Assembly: GCA_050305935.1 (NCBI GenBank) | Contig: JBNLGG010000009.1 | Coordinates: 1 to 64,000, forward strand | DNA length: 64,000 bases | DNA from: CAJXNP01 sp050305935 | GTDB taxonomy: Bacteria; Bacteroidota; Bacteroidia; Cytophagales; Cyclobacteriaceae | Direction of reading: 5' to 3' | Shown here: positions 1 through 9,137 of the stretch, piece by piece | Numbering within the stretch: the first letter of the stretch is position 1 | Layout: each line of letters starts with the position of its first letter | The notes under the pieces: model-generated | Told to the model about the DNA's origin: nothing | Seen by the model: the letters and a program-made list of their open reading frames with translations, nothing else | The model's database searches: none | Translations under genes and position numbers: made by a program

Positions 1-175
1 TATTTTAATAAAAAATTTAATTATGTCAATAATGGGAGCGTGCTTCGGACGATGATCCGATGAAAAACACCGAATCCGTCAACAATTTGATCACTTTTTG
101 TACCCGATACCGGGCACAAATCGGAAGCGATATCGTATCAGGTGAAACCTTTTAGGTGATGGTAAGATCAGAAAA
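1..175. other. Non-coding left edge, no gene recognised
   Basis: No reading frame or RNA that I recognise lies here. A short inverted repeat (cccg/cggg with a 4-base loop, around 105-116) is visible but has no T-run. The stretch lies downstream of the decayed glycosyltransferase remnant and may be part of the same decaying region. Confidence 0.4.
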
Positions 176-620
176 TCAATCCTCTCGTAAATCATTCATT
201 AACTTAAGCCAGCTATCCAACTGACTAAAAATGGTGAACCGCTCAATTTGACGGATTTGTCCTTTGAATTCCCACTTTTCCCTGGTTTTTGGGTTTATCA
301 GCATCCGGTCCATTGCTCTGGTTAATTCATGCAGGTTGGTCGCATCGCCAATGATCAGCCCGTTTTTTTCATGCTCTACCTGAAACCTGAGACCGGCAGC
401 ACTGGAAACAATGATAGGAATTTGTTTCCACATTGCCTCAGTAGCTGTCAGTCCAAAGCCTTCCTGTATAAATTTCTGGATAATGACGCTGGAGCTTCAC
501 TACAAGGCAACAACGATATCCCGCTCTTTTATTATCGTCGACGCCAGAATTAATCGTAAGCATTGCCGGGGATCATTGACCTTAACAGTAAGTGGTATTT
601 TAGGGGGGAATACTTTTGAT
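176..620 (-). pseudogene. Decayed GT4-type glycosyltransferase, C-terminal remnant
   Basis: The open part (176-433) encodes 85 residues typical of the C-terminal lobe of a GT-B glycosyltransferase. Reading on upstream in the same frame gives the family motif EGFGLTATEAMW, preceded by SSVIIQKF, so the true gene began much further up. That upstream frame carries two consecutive stop codons (TAG TGA, near 495-500) and, near a run of six C on the coding strand (about 606-611), appears to change frame. The resemblance is to retaining GT4 enzymes such as the trehalose-synthase (TreT) group, but the remnant is too short for a substrate call. I see no N-terminal lobe. The upstream limit is approximate. 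Confidence 0.6.
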
Positions 621-855
621 GTGCAGTTCTTGTCCTTCTCTGATTTTGCGTATCGCGAGTATTTATCACGCCTTTGAAATGGGGCAAACCTACATCATTA
701 TCCTCGCCTTAATCTTATCTCCGGTACTGGCGCTGCGACTGTTATGCCGTCGGCAGCTCAGACGCTGGAATTATACTTGAGACAAGAATATCAGTAGTTC
801 GACTAAATATGTCCTATTCAACTGGGATTCAGTCCGCTTGTTCTGATGGCTGTAA

Positions 856-2265
856 TTATTCCTGACCAAGATTGCCCAAATAATAAAACGTTTGAAGCCC
901 TGCTTTTTTGTTTTTCCCGAGCAGTTCAATGAGTTTGAGTTGTGCCTGGATATAGCCCATTTCACGGCTATTGATCATAAAAAGGGAGCTTTCGCCCGAT
1001 TCAAACAATCGGCGTTCACCTTCTAACAGTCCTAAATAATCGCGTACAGTTTGCAGATAAAGCTGCACTTGGTCATACGAAGTGTTCCAATGGTTTAAGG
1101 AGGCATTGATGTTAAATGAAATGAGGGCTTGCTCGTTACTAAGATCAAGGGTCTTCTCTTCGATTTTCAGATCTGCTAGTTTTAAGTCACCCCGCTCCTT
1201 TCGTAATAGTAAAGGCATACTAAACTCCAATCCCCATTTGTAATTATTCGTCGAAAGATTATACAACGGATCATTTCCGATGGGCTCAGAAAGTGCAAAA
1301 TAGTTTAAATCAAATTCGGGCTTGAGCATTTCTTTTTTCAACCTCTTTTCAATGGAAAGTTGATCAATATCAAGCTGGTAATGTTTAAGTTTTGGATGGC
1401 CTGTTATGAAGGTATCCAATGTTAAGAGCAATTCACCGTCGATCTGGGTTGCCACCACATCTGACATGGAGGTGGGGACAGTAATATTGTCAAGCTCCAG
1501 GGGCACTGTACCGTCTAACCATAAATACACTTCAAGTAGCGCAGTTGCATTTTGATATTCCAAACTTGCCTGCTGGAAACCCAACCTTCGGGTTTGGACC
1601 TGGATACCTGCTTCAAGAGTGTCAATCGGTGGGTTGTCCCCGAGAAGAGCACTCTGTTTTACGGCGTCAAATCTCTCCTGCGCCACATTTAATGCATTTT
1701 CATATACCAGCAGGTTTTCATGCGCGATGAACCAGTCCCAATAGGTTTTTCCTGCATAGTACAATAACTCATTGAGTATAAGCTGCCGGTCGATCAAACT
1801 GCTCTTTTGATATATTTCCGCTTTGCGAAGTTCTGCCCGTCTTTTGTCTATGAACAATCCCTGGCCCACAGGCAACGAAACCCCGGCATACCACAAGCCG
1901 CTCTCCGGAACAGTGTGCTCGGGATTGAGATACTGGCCGTCGTTTCGTTCAATACCCGTTTTCACTTCTAAGCCAAACCAGGTAGGGATTTTTAATCCGC
2001 CATTAAGCAGGCCATAGTAGCTTTTATCTGCATAATATTTTTGATTATAGTCAGCAAACAATTTTGGGTCAAAACCACCTCGCGAGGATTGCAGCAGTGC
2101 ATTCCCTTTTGATACCTGTATGTCGGCTTGCAGGGCAACCGGATGGTGTTTTTTGACAATCTCCAAAAAGCGATCCTGGGTCAGTACGATACTGCTATCA
2201 TTTTGCGCCATCGTACAAAACGACAGATGAAGGAAAAATGTAATCGTTAGGTATCGAGTGTTCAT
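856..2265 (-). CDS. TolC-like outer membrane efflux protein
   Basis: This 469-residue protein looks like the outer membrane channel of a tripartite exporter. It has a cleavable signal peptide (residues 1-20, ending in MAQ) followed by the two long helical repeat halves of the outer membrane efflux protein (OEP) family, with heptad-like Leu/Ala/Gln stretches, for example around residues 185-235 and 350-400. Length suits TolC relatives. It is the last gene of a three-gene operon: its ATG overlaps the stop of the adaptor gene by 4 bp (ATGA). It would form the duct through the outer membrane for the HlyD and ABC partners upstream. No cargo gene is visible beside it, so the substrate is unknown. 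Confidence 0.85.
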   Translation of the reverse strand: MNTRYLTITFFLHLSFCTMAQNDSSIVLTQDRFLEIVKKHHPVALQADIQVSKGNALLQSSRGGFDPKLFADYNQKYYADKSYYGLLNGGLKIPTWFGLEVKTGIERNDGQYLNPEHTVPESGLWYAGVSLPVGQGLFIDKRRAELRKAEIYQKSSLIDRQLILNELLYYAGKTYWDWFIAHENLLVYENALNVAQERFDAVKQSALLGDNPPIDTLEAGIQVQTRRLGFQQASLEYQNATALLEVYLWLDGTVPLELDNITVPTSMSDVVATQIDGELLLTLDTFITGHPKLKHYQLDIDQLSIEKRLKKEMLKPEFDLNYFALSEPIGNDPLYNLSTNNYKWGLEFSMPLLLRKERGDLKLADLKIEEKTLDLSNEQALISFNINASLNHWNTSYDQVQLYLQTVRDYLGLLEGERRLFESGESSLFMINSREMGYIQAQLKLIELLGKNKKAGLQTFYYLGNLGQE

Positions 2266-3611
2266 TGCTTTTTAGAGGTAGTTGGGGCATCGATTTTGTA
2301 GTAGTCGGGAGGAAATCCATTTATTTTCCGCCATAGTTCATACCAGATCGGCACATCTTTCAATAGTACCATATTTCTGGTCCCGGCCCCAATGCGTAAA
2401 GCAACCGGCCAGAGGTGGTCGTTTGGGTCGGGTTGCACCAGGACACGGTATTTTCCATTTTCACTAATGAAATTATCGATGGCAAACACCTTTCCCCCAT
2501 AAGTTCCATAACTGGTATTGGGCCATCCGGAAAAAACGATCGCTGGCCAGCCATCAAATTGGATTCGTACTGGCTGATCTTTTTCCAGGAGAGGAAGGTC
2601 AATAGGCTTCACGTACATCACAACTGCTAATTGATAATTAGCTGGCATGATGCTTACAATAGACGCTCCTTCCTTGATAGTTTCACCGATCCCGGACTGA
2701 ATGGCCTTGGTAACAAAACCATCCTGTGGAGCAACGATATAATACATACCGGTGCGCACAGAGTAATTCATGTACTGGTTCTGCAGCTTTGTCACTACTG
2801 CCTCAGCATCATACATGCTGGAAAGGGCAGCAAATTTTTCCGATTCGGATTTTGCGATATCCTCCTTATACTGAGCATCTATACTGCTAAGCTCCATTTG
2901 GGCATTGATCACCTCATTTTTGCTGGTAAGCAATTTGTTTTCAGCCGATATCATGCTCGCCTGGGCTTTCTGCAAGGTAAGTTTTCTGTTTTCAAGATCG
3001 GTAAGCGACTTTAAGCCTTGTTGCTGGAGCCCTTCTATTCGCTGGTGTTGTTGCCGGGTAATTTGATAGTTGATCTTAGCAGCTTCATAGCCAATGCTAT
3101 CACTGATCACTTTTAACCCTGCTTGCTGCAATTTATTTTTCGCCTGCTCAATCTTCAGCTTCCTTGTTTGAGAGAGTGCATCGATCTGGCTATCCAGGGC
3201 CCGGACTTTTTCCATATATGATTGGACAGACATTTCTTTCGATTTTAGCTGTTCCTCGGTTCGTAAGAGAAGGTTAGGGTCGAAGTATTCATCTTTAACC
3301 TCAGAGATAAACAGGATCGTATCTCCTTTTTTGACAAAATCCCCTTCCTTAACAAACCACTTTTCTATCCTTCCTGCGATAATGGAATGAATAGTTTGCG
3401 GTCTTTGCTCGGGTTTTAATGTCATCACATTCCCCGGAGCATTGATGTTTTGTGTCCAGGGAAAGAAGAGCAGAATAAACGCGACACAAAATATGGCCAC
3501 CAAAATTTTTAGCAATACCTTCCCGGATCGCCTGTTTTCCACTGCATAGAGCGATCGAAATTTTTGACGATCTATTCTGTCGCTGATGCTGTTGTGTGAG
3601 ATATTAAGCAT
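2262..3611 (-). CDS. HlyD-family membrane fusion (adaptor) protein
   Basis: A 449-residue periplasmic adaptor joining the inner membrane ABC protein to the TolC-like channel. Visible parts are a short cytoplasmic N-terminus, one membrane helix (about residues 33-52), a first lipoyl-like half (about 75-105, with WFVKEGDFVKKGDTILF), a long coiled coil (about 115-290, rich in Gln/Lys/Glu) and the second lipoyl-like half (VAPQDGFVTKAIQSGIGETI), then a beta-barrel region. This is the standard HlyD/EmrA order. It overlaps the ABC gene by 8 bp upstream and the TolC-like gene by 4 bp downstream, so the three are almost certainly translated as one unit. Confidence 0.87.
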   Translation of the reverse strand: MLNISHNSISDRIDRQKFRSLYAVENRRSGKVLLKILVAIFCVAFILLFFPWTQNINAPGNVMTLKPEQRPQTIHSIIAGRIEKWFVKEGDFVKKGDTILFISEVKDEYFDPNLLLRTEEQLKSKEMSVQSYMEKVRALDSQIDALSQTRKLKIEQAKNKLQQAGLKVISDSIGYEAAKINYQITRQQHQRIEGLQQQGLKSLTDLENRKLTLQKAQASMISAENKLLTSKNEVINAQMELSSIDAQYKEDIAKSESEKFAALSSMYDAEAVVTKLQNQYMNYSVRTGMYYIVAPQDGFVTKAIQSGIGETIKEGASIVSIMPANYQLAVVMYVKPIDLPLLEKDQPVRIQFDGWPAIVFSGWPNTSYGTYGGKVFAIDNFISENGKYRVLVQPDPNDHLWPVALRIGAGTRNMVLLKDVPIWYELWRKINGFPPDYYKIDAPTTSKKQ

Positions 3612-5337
3612 GGCGGTTGATTTTTAATTCAGGCAAATTCTTCAATCCATCAAACGACCCGTTTAGTTCTATTTTGCCATTGTCCATTACGATGATGCGA
3701 TCAGATAACCTGGCCATTTCCGGGTCAGACGATACAGCAACCAAAGTCCATAGGTTTTCACGGCTCATAAGGAACTTTATGATCTCAAGACGGTCATTTC
3801 CATCGATCTCTTGTAATACATCTTCGAGTAGTAAGAGCTTTGGTTTATGAACGATTGCCCTTGCGAGCAGAATCTTCTGCACAATACTCTTTGGAAGTTT
3901 AAAACCCTGAGGATCGATTTTACTATCATACCCCTTCGGGAGCTTTTTTATGAAGTCATCTAGCTTAAGTTTTTCGACTACCTGCTTGACATGTTCAAAG
4001 GTAACCGAGGTTCTGTTCATTGAAATGTTTTCAATTAATGTACCTTCGAAAAGCATATCCTCTTTAAAGCAATCACCAAGGAGGCTCCTTAGGGAAGTGG
4101 GATTGATATTTCCTTTTGGCAAGCCATCGAAGGAAACACTCCCTTGATGCACATCGTAGAGTCCTGCCAAGACATGTAGCATTGTACTTTTTCCAGATCC
4201 ATTAGGCCCGGTAATGACTATTTTTTCGCCACTACCAACACTAAGGGTGATTTCATCGAGTGCGATATTGATGGTTTCAGGATAGCTGAACCTGACCGCC
4301 TCCAATTCAATCGCCATTCCTTTCGGCGATCCTTCATGTTCGGTAAGTATTATTCCATCGGGCGACTCCAGCGGCATATCGGTGACCTGTCCGATTTTTT
4401 CCAGGGCGGTAAGGACGTCATAAACTGTCTCCAGGCTGATAATCAATTTTTCAATTGAATTGAGGACGAGAAGAATAATAATTTCCGCCGCGATGAATTG
4501 TCCGATATTCATTTGTTGTTCCATTACCAGAATTCCTCCGATGACCAGTAATCCAGTGACGACCACTACCTTGAATATCACCAGAAGCGAAAATTGCGTA
4601 ATAAGTATTTTAAAATGACTCTCCCTGGCTTTCAGGTATTCGCCTGATCGTTGATCAGCTTTTTGCAGGTGCAGATCAGAGCTGCCAGCCAGCTTAAACG
4701 TTTTTAAGGTCCTCGCAACTTCTTCGAGCCAGTGGGCAACCTCATACTTATACTTCGACTCCTTCAAGCTGGTTTCCAGGCCGGTTTTTGCTGTTAACCT
4801 GAAGATTATATACCCAAGCGCCACTAGCAATACGCTAAGAGCAATAAAAAACGGGTGGTAAAATGAAAGTAAAATTAAACCGAAAATTACCTGGAGGAAG
4901 GCCATAGTGACATCTATCAGTAATTTTGGAAGTCCCTTTTGGACATTCATCACATCAAAAAACCGGTTCATCAATTCCGGTGCATAGTGTCTGTATAAAG
5001 CCTCCATTTTTATTCTGGGAATGCGATAGACAAATTCCAGTGAAGCACGCGCAAATATTTTTTGCTGGAGGTCTTCAGTTATCCTCATTTGAGCGATTTG
5101 AAGGATACCCATTGCCATCACACCTCCGACCACCACTATTACCAATACAATCCAGGCTGTATTGATTTGGCCACCCTGGATCAGGTTGACAATGGCTTGG
5201 ATCCCCAATGGTAGTGTTAAACTAACCAAGCCTATGAAAATTGAATAGACATAGATATTCCTGATTTCCCGGCTGTCCGGTTTAAGAAGGCGCCAAAAAC
5301 GCTCAAGTGGTGTCAATTGGTTTGAAGTAGATTCCAT
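3604..5337 (-). CDS. ABC exporter (type I secretion-like) with degenerate ATPase motifs
   Basis: 577 residues: an exporter membrane domain (helices between about residues 28 and 300) and a C-terminal nucleotide-binding domain. There is no N-terminal C39 peptidase domain, so it would not cleave double-Gly leaders. Walker A is intact (GPNGSGKST, 377-385), but the rest is unusual. The LSGGQ signature position reads LPKSI (481-485). Walker B reads LLLLED (501-506) where DE is expected. The H-loop His is apparently Ser (about 536-537), and the usual Q-loop Gln is not seen before the ENIS motif. This predicts weak or absent hydrolysis at its own site, unless it works with another ATPase. First gene of the export operon; its promoter should lie in 5338-5594. 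Confidence 0.82.
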   Translation of the reverse strand: MESTSNQLTPLERFWRLLKPDSREIRNIYVYSIFIGLVSLTLPLGIQAIVNLIQGGQINTAWIVLVIVVVGGVMAMGILQIAQMRITEDLQQKIFARASLEFVYRIPRIKMEALYRHYAPELMNRFFDVMNVQKGLPKLLIDVTMAFLQVIFGLILLSFYHPFFIALSVLLVALGYIIFRLTAKTGLETSLKESKYKYEVAHWLEEVARTLKTFKLAGSSDLHLQKADQRSGEYLKARESHFKILITQFSLLVIFKVVVVTGLLVIGGILVMEQQMNIGQFIAAEIIILLVLNSIEKLIISLETVYDVLTALEKIGQVTDMPLESPDGIILTEHEGSPKGMAIELEAVRFSYPETINIALDEITLSVGSGEKIVITGPNGSGKSTMLHVLAGLYDVHQGSVSFDGLPKGNINPTSLRSLLGDCFKEDMLFEGTLIENISMNRTSVTFEHVKQVVEKLKLDDFIKKLPKGYDSKIDPQGFKLPKSIVQKILLARAIVHKPKLLLLEDVLQEIDGNDRLEIIKFLMSRENLWTLVAVSSDPEMARLSDRIIVMDNGKIELNGSFDGLKNLPELKINRHA

Positions 5338-5594
5338 GATTCAATTTACTAGATAAGGGTTTAGAATGTACACATAGGAAGAGTGAATAAGATAGCCTAT
5401 GGCATGCTTCAGTTTATTGTTGGTAATCATCGTCGATTAATATATTAATAGTAATACTATCAATATTGTATTTGCTACGATCATTAACCAATCAGGTTGT
5501 AGATTGTTCGCTGAATTTGTTGGTAAATTTGTGTTTGATGGTGAATTGTGTAGTTATGAGGGATTTTCAACACATTCTTAAGCTCTGAATCAAG
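5338..5594. other. Intergenic region upstream of the export operon
   Basis: 257 bp between the GT90-like gene and the ABC exporter gene, both on the minus strand. It should contain the exporter operon promoter and the end of the GT90 transcript. It is AT-rich with an AT-only palindrome near 5440-5450. I found no full TTTG-N19-TAnnTTTG promoter and no strong terminator. Confidence 0.3.
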
Positions 5595-6569
5595 TTATTT
5601 GGTCTTTTCAAAATACTTCTTCAAAACAAGAATTGAGATCAGGTCTTCCTGTTCTTTGTCAAAAAATTGCCGCACATATTCATTTGCGTTTCGGCTTATT
5701 TCTTCCAGCTTCTCAGGTTGTTTGCTATAAATATTTAACTTTTCCTCTAGGTCGGAAAAATCATCTTTGATGTGCAGGTAGTGGTAGTCGGGGATTAAAG
5801 TTCCCTCCATAAACCATGTTTCATGCCGCGGTGTGGGCATGACGGCAACCGAGTTCGAAGACATGATCCACTTTAGATTGGTAGCGACGTCATTTCCTTC
5901 AATGCTCAAAATGAATTTATAAGTTAAATGTTCGTCGATCGACATTTTTTCTTTGATCCAGGAGGGGTCGAGGCCGCTATCATTTATTTGTCCAATATTG
6001 CAGATCGGGTGATTGTGAAATTTTTCGAAAAACCTGACCCTGGTGTCATGATTTTTGTAGACAAATCCCCTCCAAACCAGAAAGTCTTTCTTTTTTTTGA
6101 TCGGTATTTTGTCATTCACAAACATGAAATGGCGTATTTTGTTCAGGTTAAGAAGAACAGAGTTTTGATTATCCTCATTGATTGGCCTACTCTTTACTAT
6201 CGCAGGTTCATTGGGCACATAGTTTATGTCCCCAAAAACATAATTAAACTTACTCTTTGCATTAAAATAGCGCGTGTATTTCCATGTGTCAAAGAAATAG
6301 GTGTTCATTTCGCCTGTGTAGGAAAAATCCTTTAAAGGTTTCACATTTTCAGAGAGCGGTATTGGCTTGTCCAACTTATTATAATAGTTTACCCGGTTTT
6401 CGATGTAAGCCTCATCAAGGGAATTTATTTTGGCTAGCTTCTTTCCTAACGATTTTGTAGCATTTGTTTTTAGAAATACCAGACGGAGAAAACCTCTTAG
6501 GTAAAAAAGGAACTTGTTGTTCTTATGACGGAGGGAAAGAAAAGAGGAGAATATTTTTTTTAGGCCCAT
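5595..6569 (-). CDS. GT90/CAP10-like (LpsA-type) glycosyltransferase
   Basis: A 324-residue cytoplasmic protein resembling the GT90 (CAP10, 'LPS A protein') family, which moves sugars onto lipopolysaccharide or other surface glycans. Supporting features are the central WRG motif (VWRGFV, about residue 175), the segment YKFILSIEGNDVATNLKW, and the following SNSVAVMPTPRHETWF, which match the typical 'K(Y/F)...DG.....R...' core and the 'S.S.....' acceptor-side motif of this family. The N-terminus is basic and hydrophobic without a clear signal peptide. It stands alone on the minus strand, so the acceptor cannot be deduced from neighbours. Confidence 0.72.
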   Translation of the reverse strand: MGLKKIFSSFLSLRHKNNKFLFYLRGFLRLVFLKTNATKSLGKKLAKINSLDEAYIENRVNYYNKLDKPIPLSENVKPLKDFSYTGEMNTYFFDTWKYTRYFNAKSKFNYVFGDINYVPNEPAIVKSRPINEDNQNSVLLNLNKIRHFMFVNDKIPIKKKKDFLVWRGFVYKNHDTRVRFFEKFHNHPICNIGQINDSGLDPSWIKEKMSIDEHLTYKFILSIEGNDVATNLKWIMSSNSVAVMPTPRHETWFMEGTLIPDYHYLHIKDDFSDLEEKLNIYSKQPEKLEEISRNANEYVRQFFDKEQEDLISILVLKKYFEKTK

Positions 6570-6660
6570 CGAACGGAAAAATGATTTTCTTTTAACTCTG
6601 CAAAGAAATTAAAATTTTTCGACTATCGTTTGAGAATAAAAAATGGTTAAAACGAAAAAA

Positions 6661-6688
6661 GCCTGAAATCACTGATTTCAGGCTTTTT
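6661..6688 (-). terminator. Terminator of the tRNA-Asn transcript (possibly bidirectional)
   Basis: Perfect 10-bp stem (gcctgaaatc / gatttcaggc, 3-base loop) with A-run on one side and T-run on the other, so it can terminate in both directions. It lies just 3' of tRNA-Asn on the minus strand. Confidence 0.8.
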
Positions 6689-6691
6689 AGG

Positions 6692-6765
6692 CTCCTCCTC
6701 TTGGGCTCGAACCAAGGACCTACTGATTAACAGTCAGCCGCTCTAACCAACTGAGCTAAGGAGGA
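6692..6765 (-). tRNA. tRNA-Asn (anticodon GTT)
   Basis: On the minus strand a 74-nt cloverleaf can be drawn: acceptor TCCTCCT/AGGAGGA, D arm with GCTC AGTTGGTTA GAGC, anticodon loop CTGTTAA giving anticodon GTT, and T arm GGTTCGAGCC. The discriminator base is G, and CCA is not encoded. A single isolated tRNA with its own promoter and terminator. Confidence 0.95.
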
Positions 6766-6793
6766 ATTTGTTACCCCTTTCAAAATGGGAATG

Positions 6794-6824
6794 CAATATT
6801 ACGAGTAGCCTTCGAATTTTGCAA
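6794..6824 (-). promoter_or_regulatory. Probable promoter of tRNA-Asn
   Basis: Read on the minus strand: TTG, a 20-base spacer, then TAATATTG, one base off the Bacteroidota -7 consensus TAnnTTTG and close to the usual -33/-7 spacing. The predicted start is about 20 bases upstream of the tRNA 5' end. Confidence 0.55.
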
Positions 6825-7016
6825 TATGTATTTTTAAAAAAATTCCAATCAAACGGTTGTCGTTAAAAACCGGACATATTGACACCAATAAAAAAGCGAA
6901 ACCCAACAAAAGCGCCATCATGACAGTATTGGTGTCGAAAAGTTAGGCAAATATCGATTGGTATATTTTTTATACGTCCTCCAGCAAATTCATTGTGAAA
7001 CTAAAAATTTAGAAAC

Positions 7017-7454
7017 ATGACATTCATACTTAAAAAGAAAGACCAGGTTCCCCAGTCATTTGATCGTTTTGTAAACGACATAGTAAAAAGTGTACTTCAT
7101 CAGGATGAAGAGGTAGCTGAAAAGCGGGTGCGGGCATTGGATCCGAAAATCAATATTCTCGAAAAGGGAGATTCGTATGAAATACATTTTGCATTGCCAG
7201 GATGGACGAAGTCAGAAATTGATATTCTGGTAGATCAGGAAGAACTCATTGTGAAAGGAGAGAAGGAAACAATAAATAAAGACGAAGCCACCTTTCACAG
7301 TTATGAATTTGACCATGGAAGATTTGAAAAGCGATTTGATTTGCCAGAAGAAAAATTCGGGGAAGTCAATGCAACTATGAAGGAAGGAATTTTGATCGTC
7401 TCCATTCTAAAAAAGATAAAAAAGGCAGATAAGAAGAAAATAGCAGTAAGCTAG
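7017..7454 (+). CDS. Hsp20 / alpha-crystallin small heat-shock protein
   Basis: 145 residues, the usual length for a bacterial small heat-shock protein, an ATP-independent holdase that binds unfolding proteins in the cytoplasm. The alpha-crystallin domain spans about residues 40-140: YEIHFALPGWTKSEIDI at its start, then the strand EELIVKGEKE, FEKRFDLPE, and the conserved ending MKEGILIVSI. The last residues are Lys-rich, and the expected IxI/V tail is weak. Start ATG follows a short AT-rich leader. The next gene is an envelope protease, which suggests a stress-related neighbourhood, but 138 bp separate them and no shared transcript is shown. Confidence 0.93.
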   Translation: MTFILKKKDQVPQSFDRFVNDIVKSVLHQDEEVAEKRVRALDPKINILEKGDSYEIHFALPGWTKSEIDILVDQEELIVKGEKETINKDEATFHSYEFDHGRFEKRFDLPEEKFGEVNATMKEGILIVSILKKIKKADKKKIAVS

Positions 7455-7592
7455 ATAGGTAGCTATTTTCTTTTGGCGTTGGAATTGAATTGTTAAAAAA
7501 AGTTAAACACAGCATCATTACCTGTGATGGATTCGTTAATTCCTCCACAAATACACTAATTTTATATCATTGATTAATAAACAGCAGGAATT

Positions 7593-9053
7593 ATGAGTAA
7601 AAGACAGTTTTTTTTGGGAATTATGTTGGCATCGTTGATGGGCGGTCTAATCGCTATTGGGGGTTATAGCCTATTCAATAAAAACAGTGACCAACCGGTT
7701 CAAGTGGCTTTACCATCAAATGTAAAATTGACAAATTATACCATGGACACTACCGGGTACACGGTACCGGAAGGAATGAACTTTATCTATGCGGCAGAGG
7801 TGGCCACGCCTGCTGTCGTTCACATAAAATCAATCGTGGAAGGAACATCGGCTTATAATCAGGGGCCCTGGGAGGAAATGTTCAAAGATTTCTTTGGTGA
7901 AAGCCCACAGCGACCCCAGAATCGAGGTGCGGCTACAGGATCGGGTGTGATTATTTCGCAGGACGGATATATTGTTACGAACAACCACGTCATTGAAAAT
8001 GCTTCTGAAATAGAAGTGACCCTGAATGACAATCGAAAGTTCGAGGCGGAATTAATAGGAACAGACCCAAATACAGACATCGCAGTAATTAAGATTGAGG
8101 AAGAGGGTTTGAATTATATGAAATACGGAGATTCTGACCGGGTAAAAATTGGTGAGTGGGTATTAGCCGTAGGTAATCCCTTTAATCTTACCTCGACAGT
8201 TACTGCCGGCATCGTCAGCGCGAAGGGGAGGAACATCAATATCCTTCAAAGACAATACGGAATTGAATCTTTTATCCAGACGGATGCTGCAGTAAATCCC
8301 GGAAACTCAGGGGGCGCGCTTGTGAATCTGAGTGGCGAGCTAATAGGTGTCAACACCGCAATTGCCACTCCAACCGGAACCTATGCGGGATATTCTTTTG
8401 CTGTTCCGGTGTCTTTGGTTCATAAGGTAGTGGATGATCTGGTGAATTATGGCGTTGTACAAAGGGCCCTTCTAGGTGTGAGCATTGCGAATGTTTCGGA
8501 TGATAAGATTGGAGAAGATATTGAAGAAAATAATGGAGTATACATTATGGGTGTCAATGAAAACAGCGCAGCTAAGGAAGCGGGAATTGAAAAGGGAGAT
8601 ATCATTGTTGAGATAAATAACATGAAAACCGATAATGTAGCTCAGTTGCAGGAAATAATTGCTACGAAGCGGCCAGGTGATAGAATTCAGGTTACTTATA
8701 AGAGAGAGGGTAAAGTTAAAACTACCACCGCCACCTTAAAAAATATGGCAAACAACACACAAATTGTAGAGAGGACAGGGACTTTAGTGATTGAGGGCAG
8801 CACGTTTGCCAATATTTCAAAAGACGAAAAAGAGGAATTAAAACTGGACGGTGGAGTAAAACTAACTGACCTGGGCAATGGAAAGTGGAAGGATGCAGGA
8901 GTGAAGGAAGGTTTTATTATCACCTCGGTAGACAAACGTGGTGTGAAGGATACAGAAGACCTGATCGCCATATTGCAAGGCAAAAAGGGTGGAATATTGA
9001 TAGGAGGAAAATACCAGGACGGAAGTGAGGCATATTATGGTCTGGGTTGGTGA
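7593..9053 (+). CDS. HtrA/DegP-family periplasmic serine protease
   Basis: 486 residues. An N-terminal membrane helix or uncleaved signal (8-28) is followed by a trypsin-like domain with the full catalytic triad: His132 (TNNHVI), Asp162 (NTDIAV) and Ser239 (GNSGGAL). Two PDZ regions follow; the first (about 290-380) is clear (GVYIMGVNENSAAKEAGIEKGDIIVEIN) and the second (about 400-486) is more diverged but keeps GVKEGFIITSVDKRGV. This is the Do/DegQ layout for degrading or refolding damaged envelope proteins. It is probably monocistronic, with a strong terminator downstream. Confidence 0.94.
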   Translation: MSKRQFFLGIMLASLMGGLIAIGGYSLFNKNSDQPVQVALPSNVKLTNYTMDTTGYTVPEGMNFIYAAEVATPAVVHIKSIVEGTSAYNQGPWEEMFKDFFGESPQRPQNRGAATGSGVIISQDGYIVTNNHVIENASEIEVTLNDNRKFEAELIGTDPNTDIAVIKIEEEGLNYMKYGDSDRVKIGEWVLAVGNPFNLTSTVTAGIVSAKGRNINILQRQYGIESFIQTDAAVNPGNSGGALVNLSGELIGVNTAIATPTGTYAGYSFAVPVSLVHKVVDDLVNYGVVQRALLGVSIANVSDDKIGEDIEENNGVYIMGVNENSAAKEAGIEKGDIIVEINNMKTDNVAQLQEIIATKRPGDRIQVTYKREGKVKTTTATLKNMANNTQIVERTGTLVIEGSTFANISKDEKEELKLDGGVKLTDLGNGKWKDAGVKEGFIITSVDKRGVKDTEDLIAILQGKKGGILIGGKYQDGSEAYYGLGW

Positions 9054-9081
9054 AATTAAGTTAGATTATATAATTAAGAAG

Positions 9082-9104
9082 GCCGCTTGATAGCGGCTTT
9101 TTTT
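9082..9104 (+). terminator. Terminator after the htrA-type gene
   Basis: Six-base GC-rich stem (gccgct/agcggc) with a 4-base loop, followed directly by seven T residues. It separates the protease gene from the histidine kinase gene. Confidence 0.88.
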
Positions 9105-9137
9105 ATATTTTCACCTTTAGTTTTTTAATCTGATATT

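Noticed and set aside
679..783. A 34-codon plus-strand frame with a hydrophobic start after the glycosyltransferase remnant
   Set aside because: Too short, no recognisable family, lies in degenerate DNA; could be chance.
2631..3014. 127-residue plus-strand frame inside the HlyD-type gene
   Set aside because: Opposite-strand shadow of a well supported gene; no family pattern.
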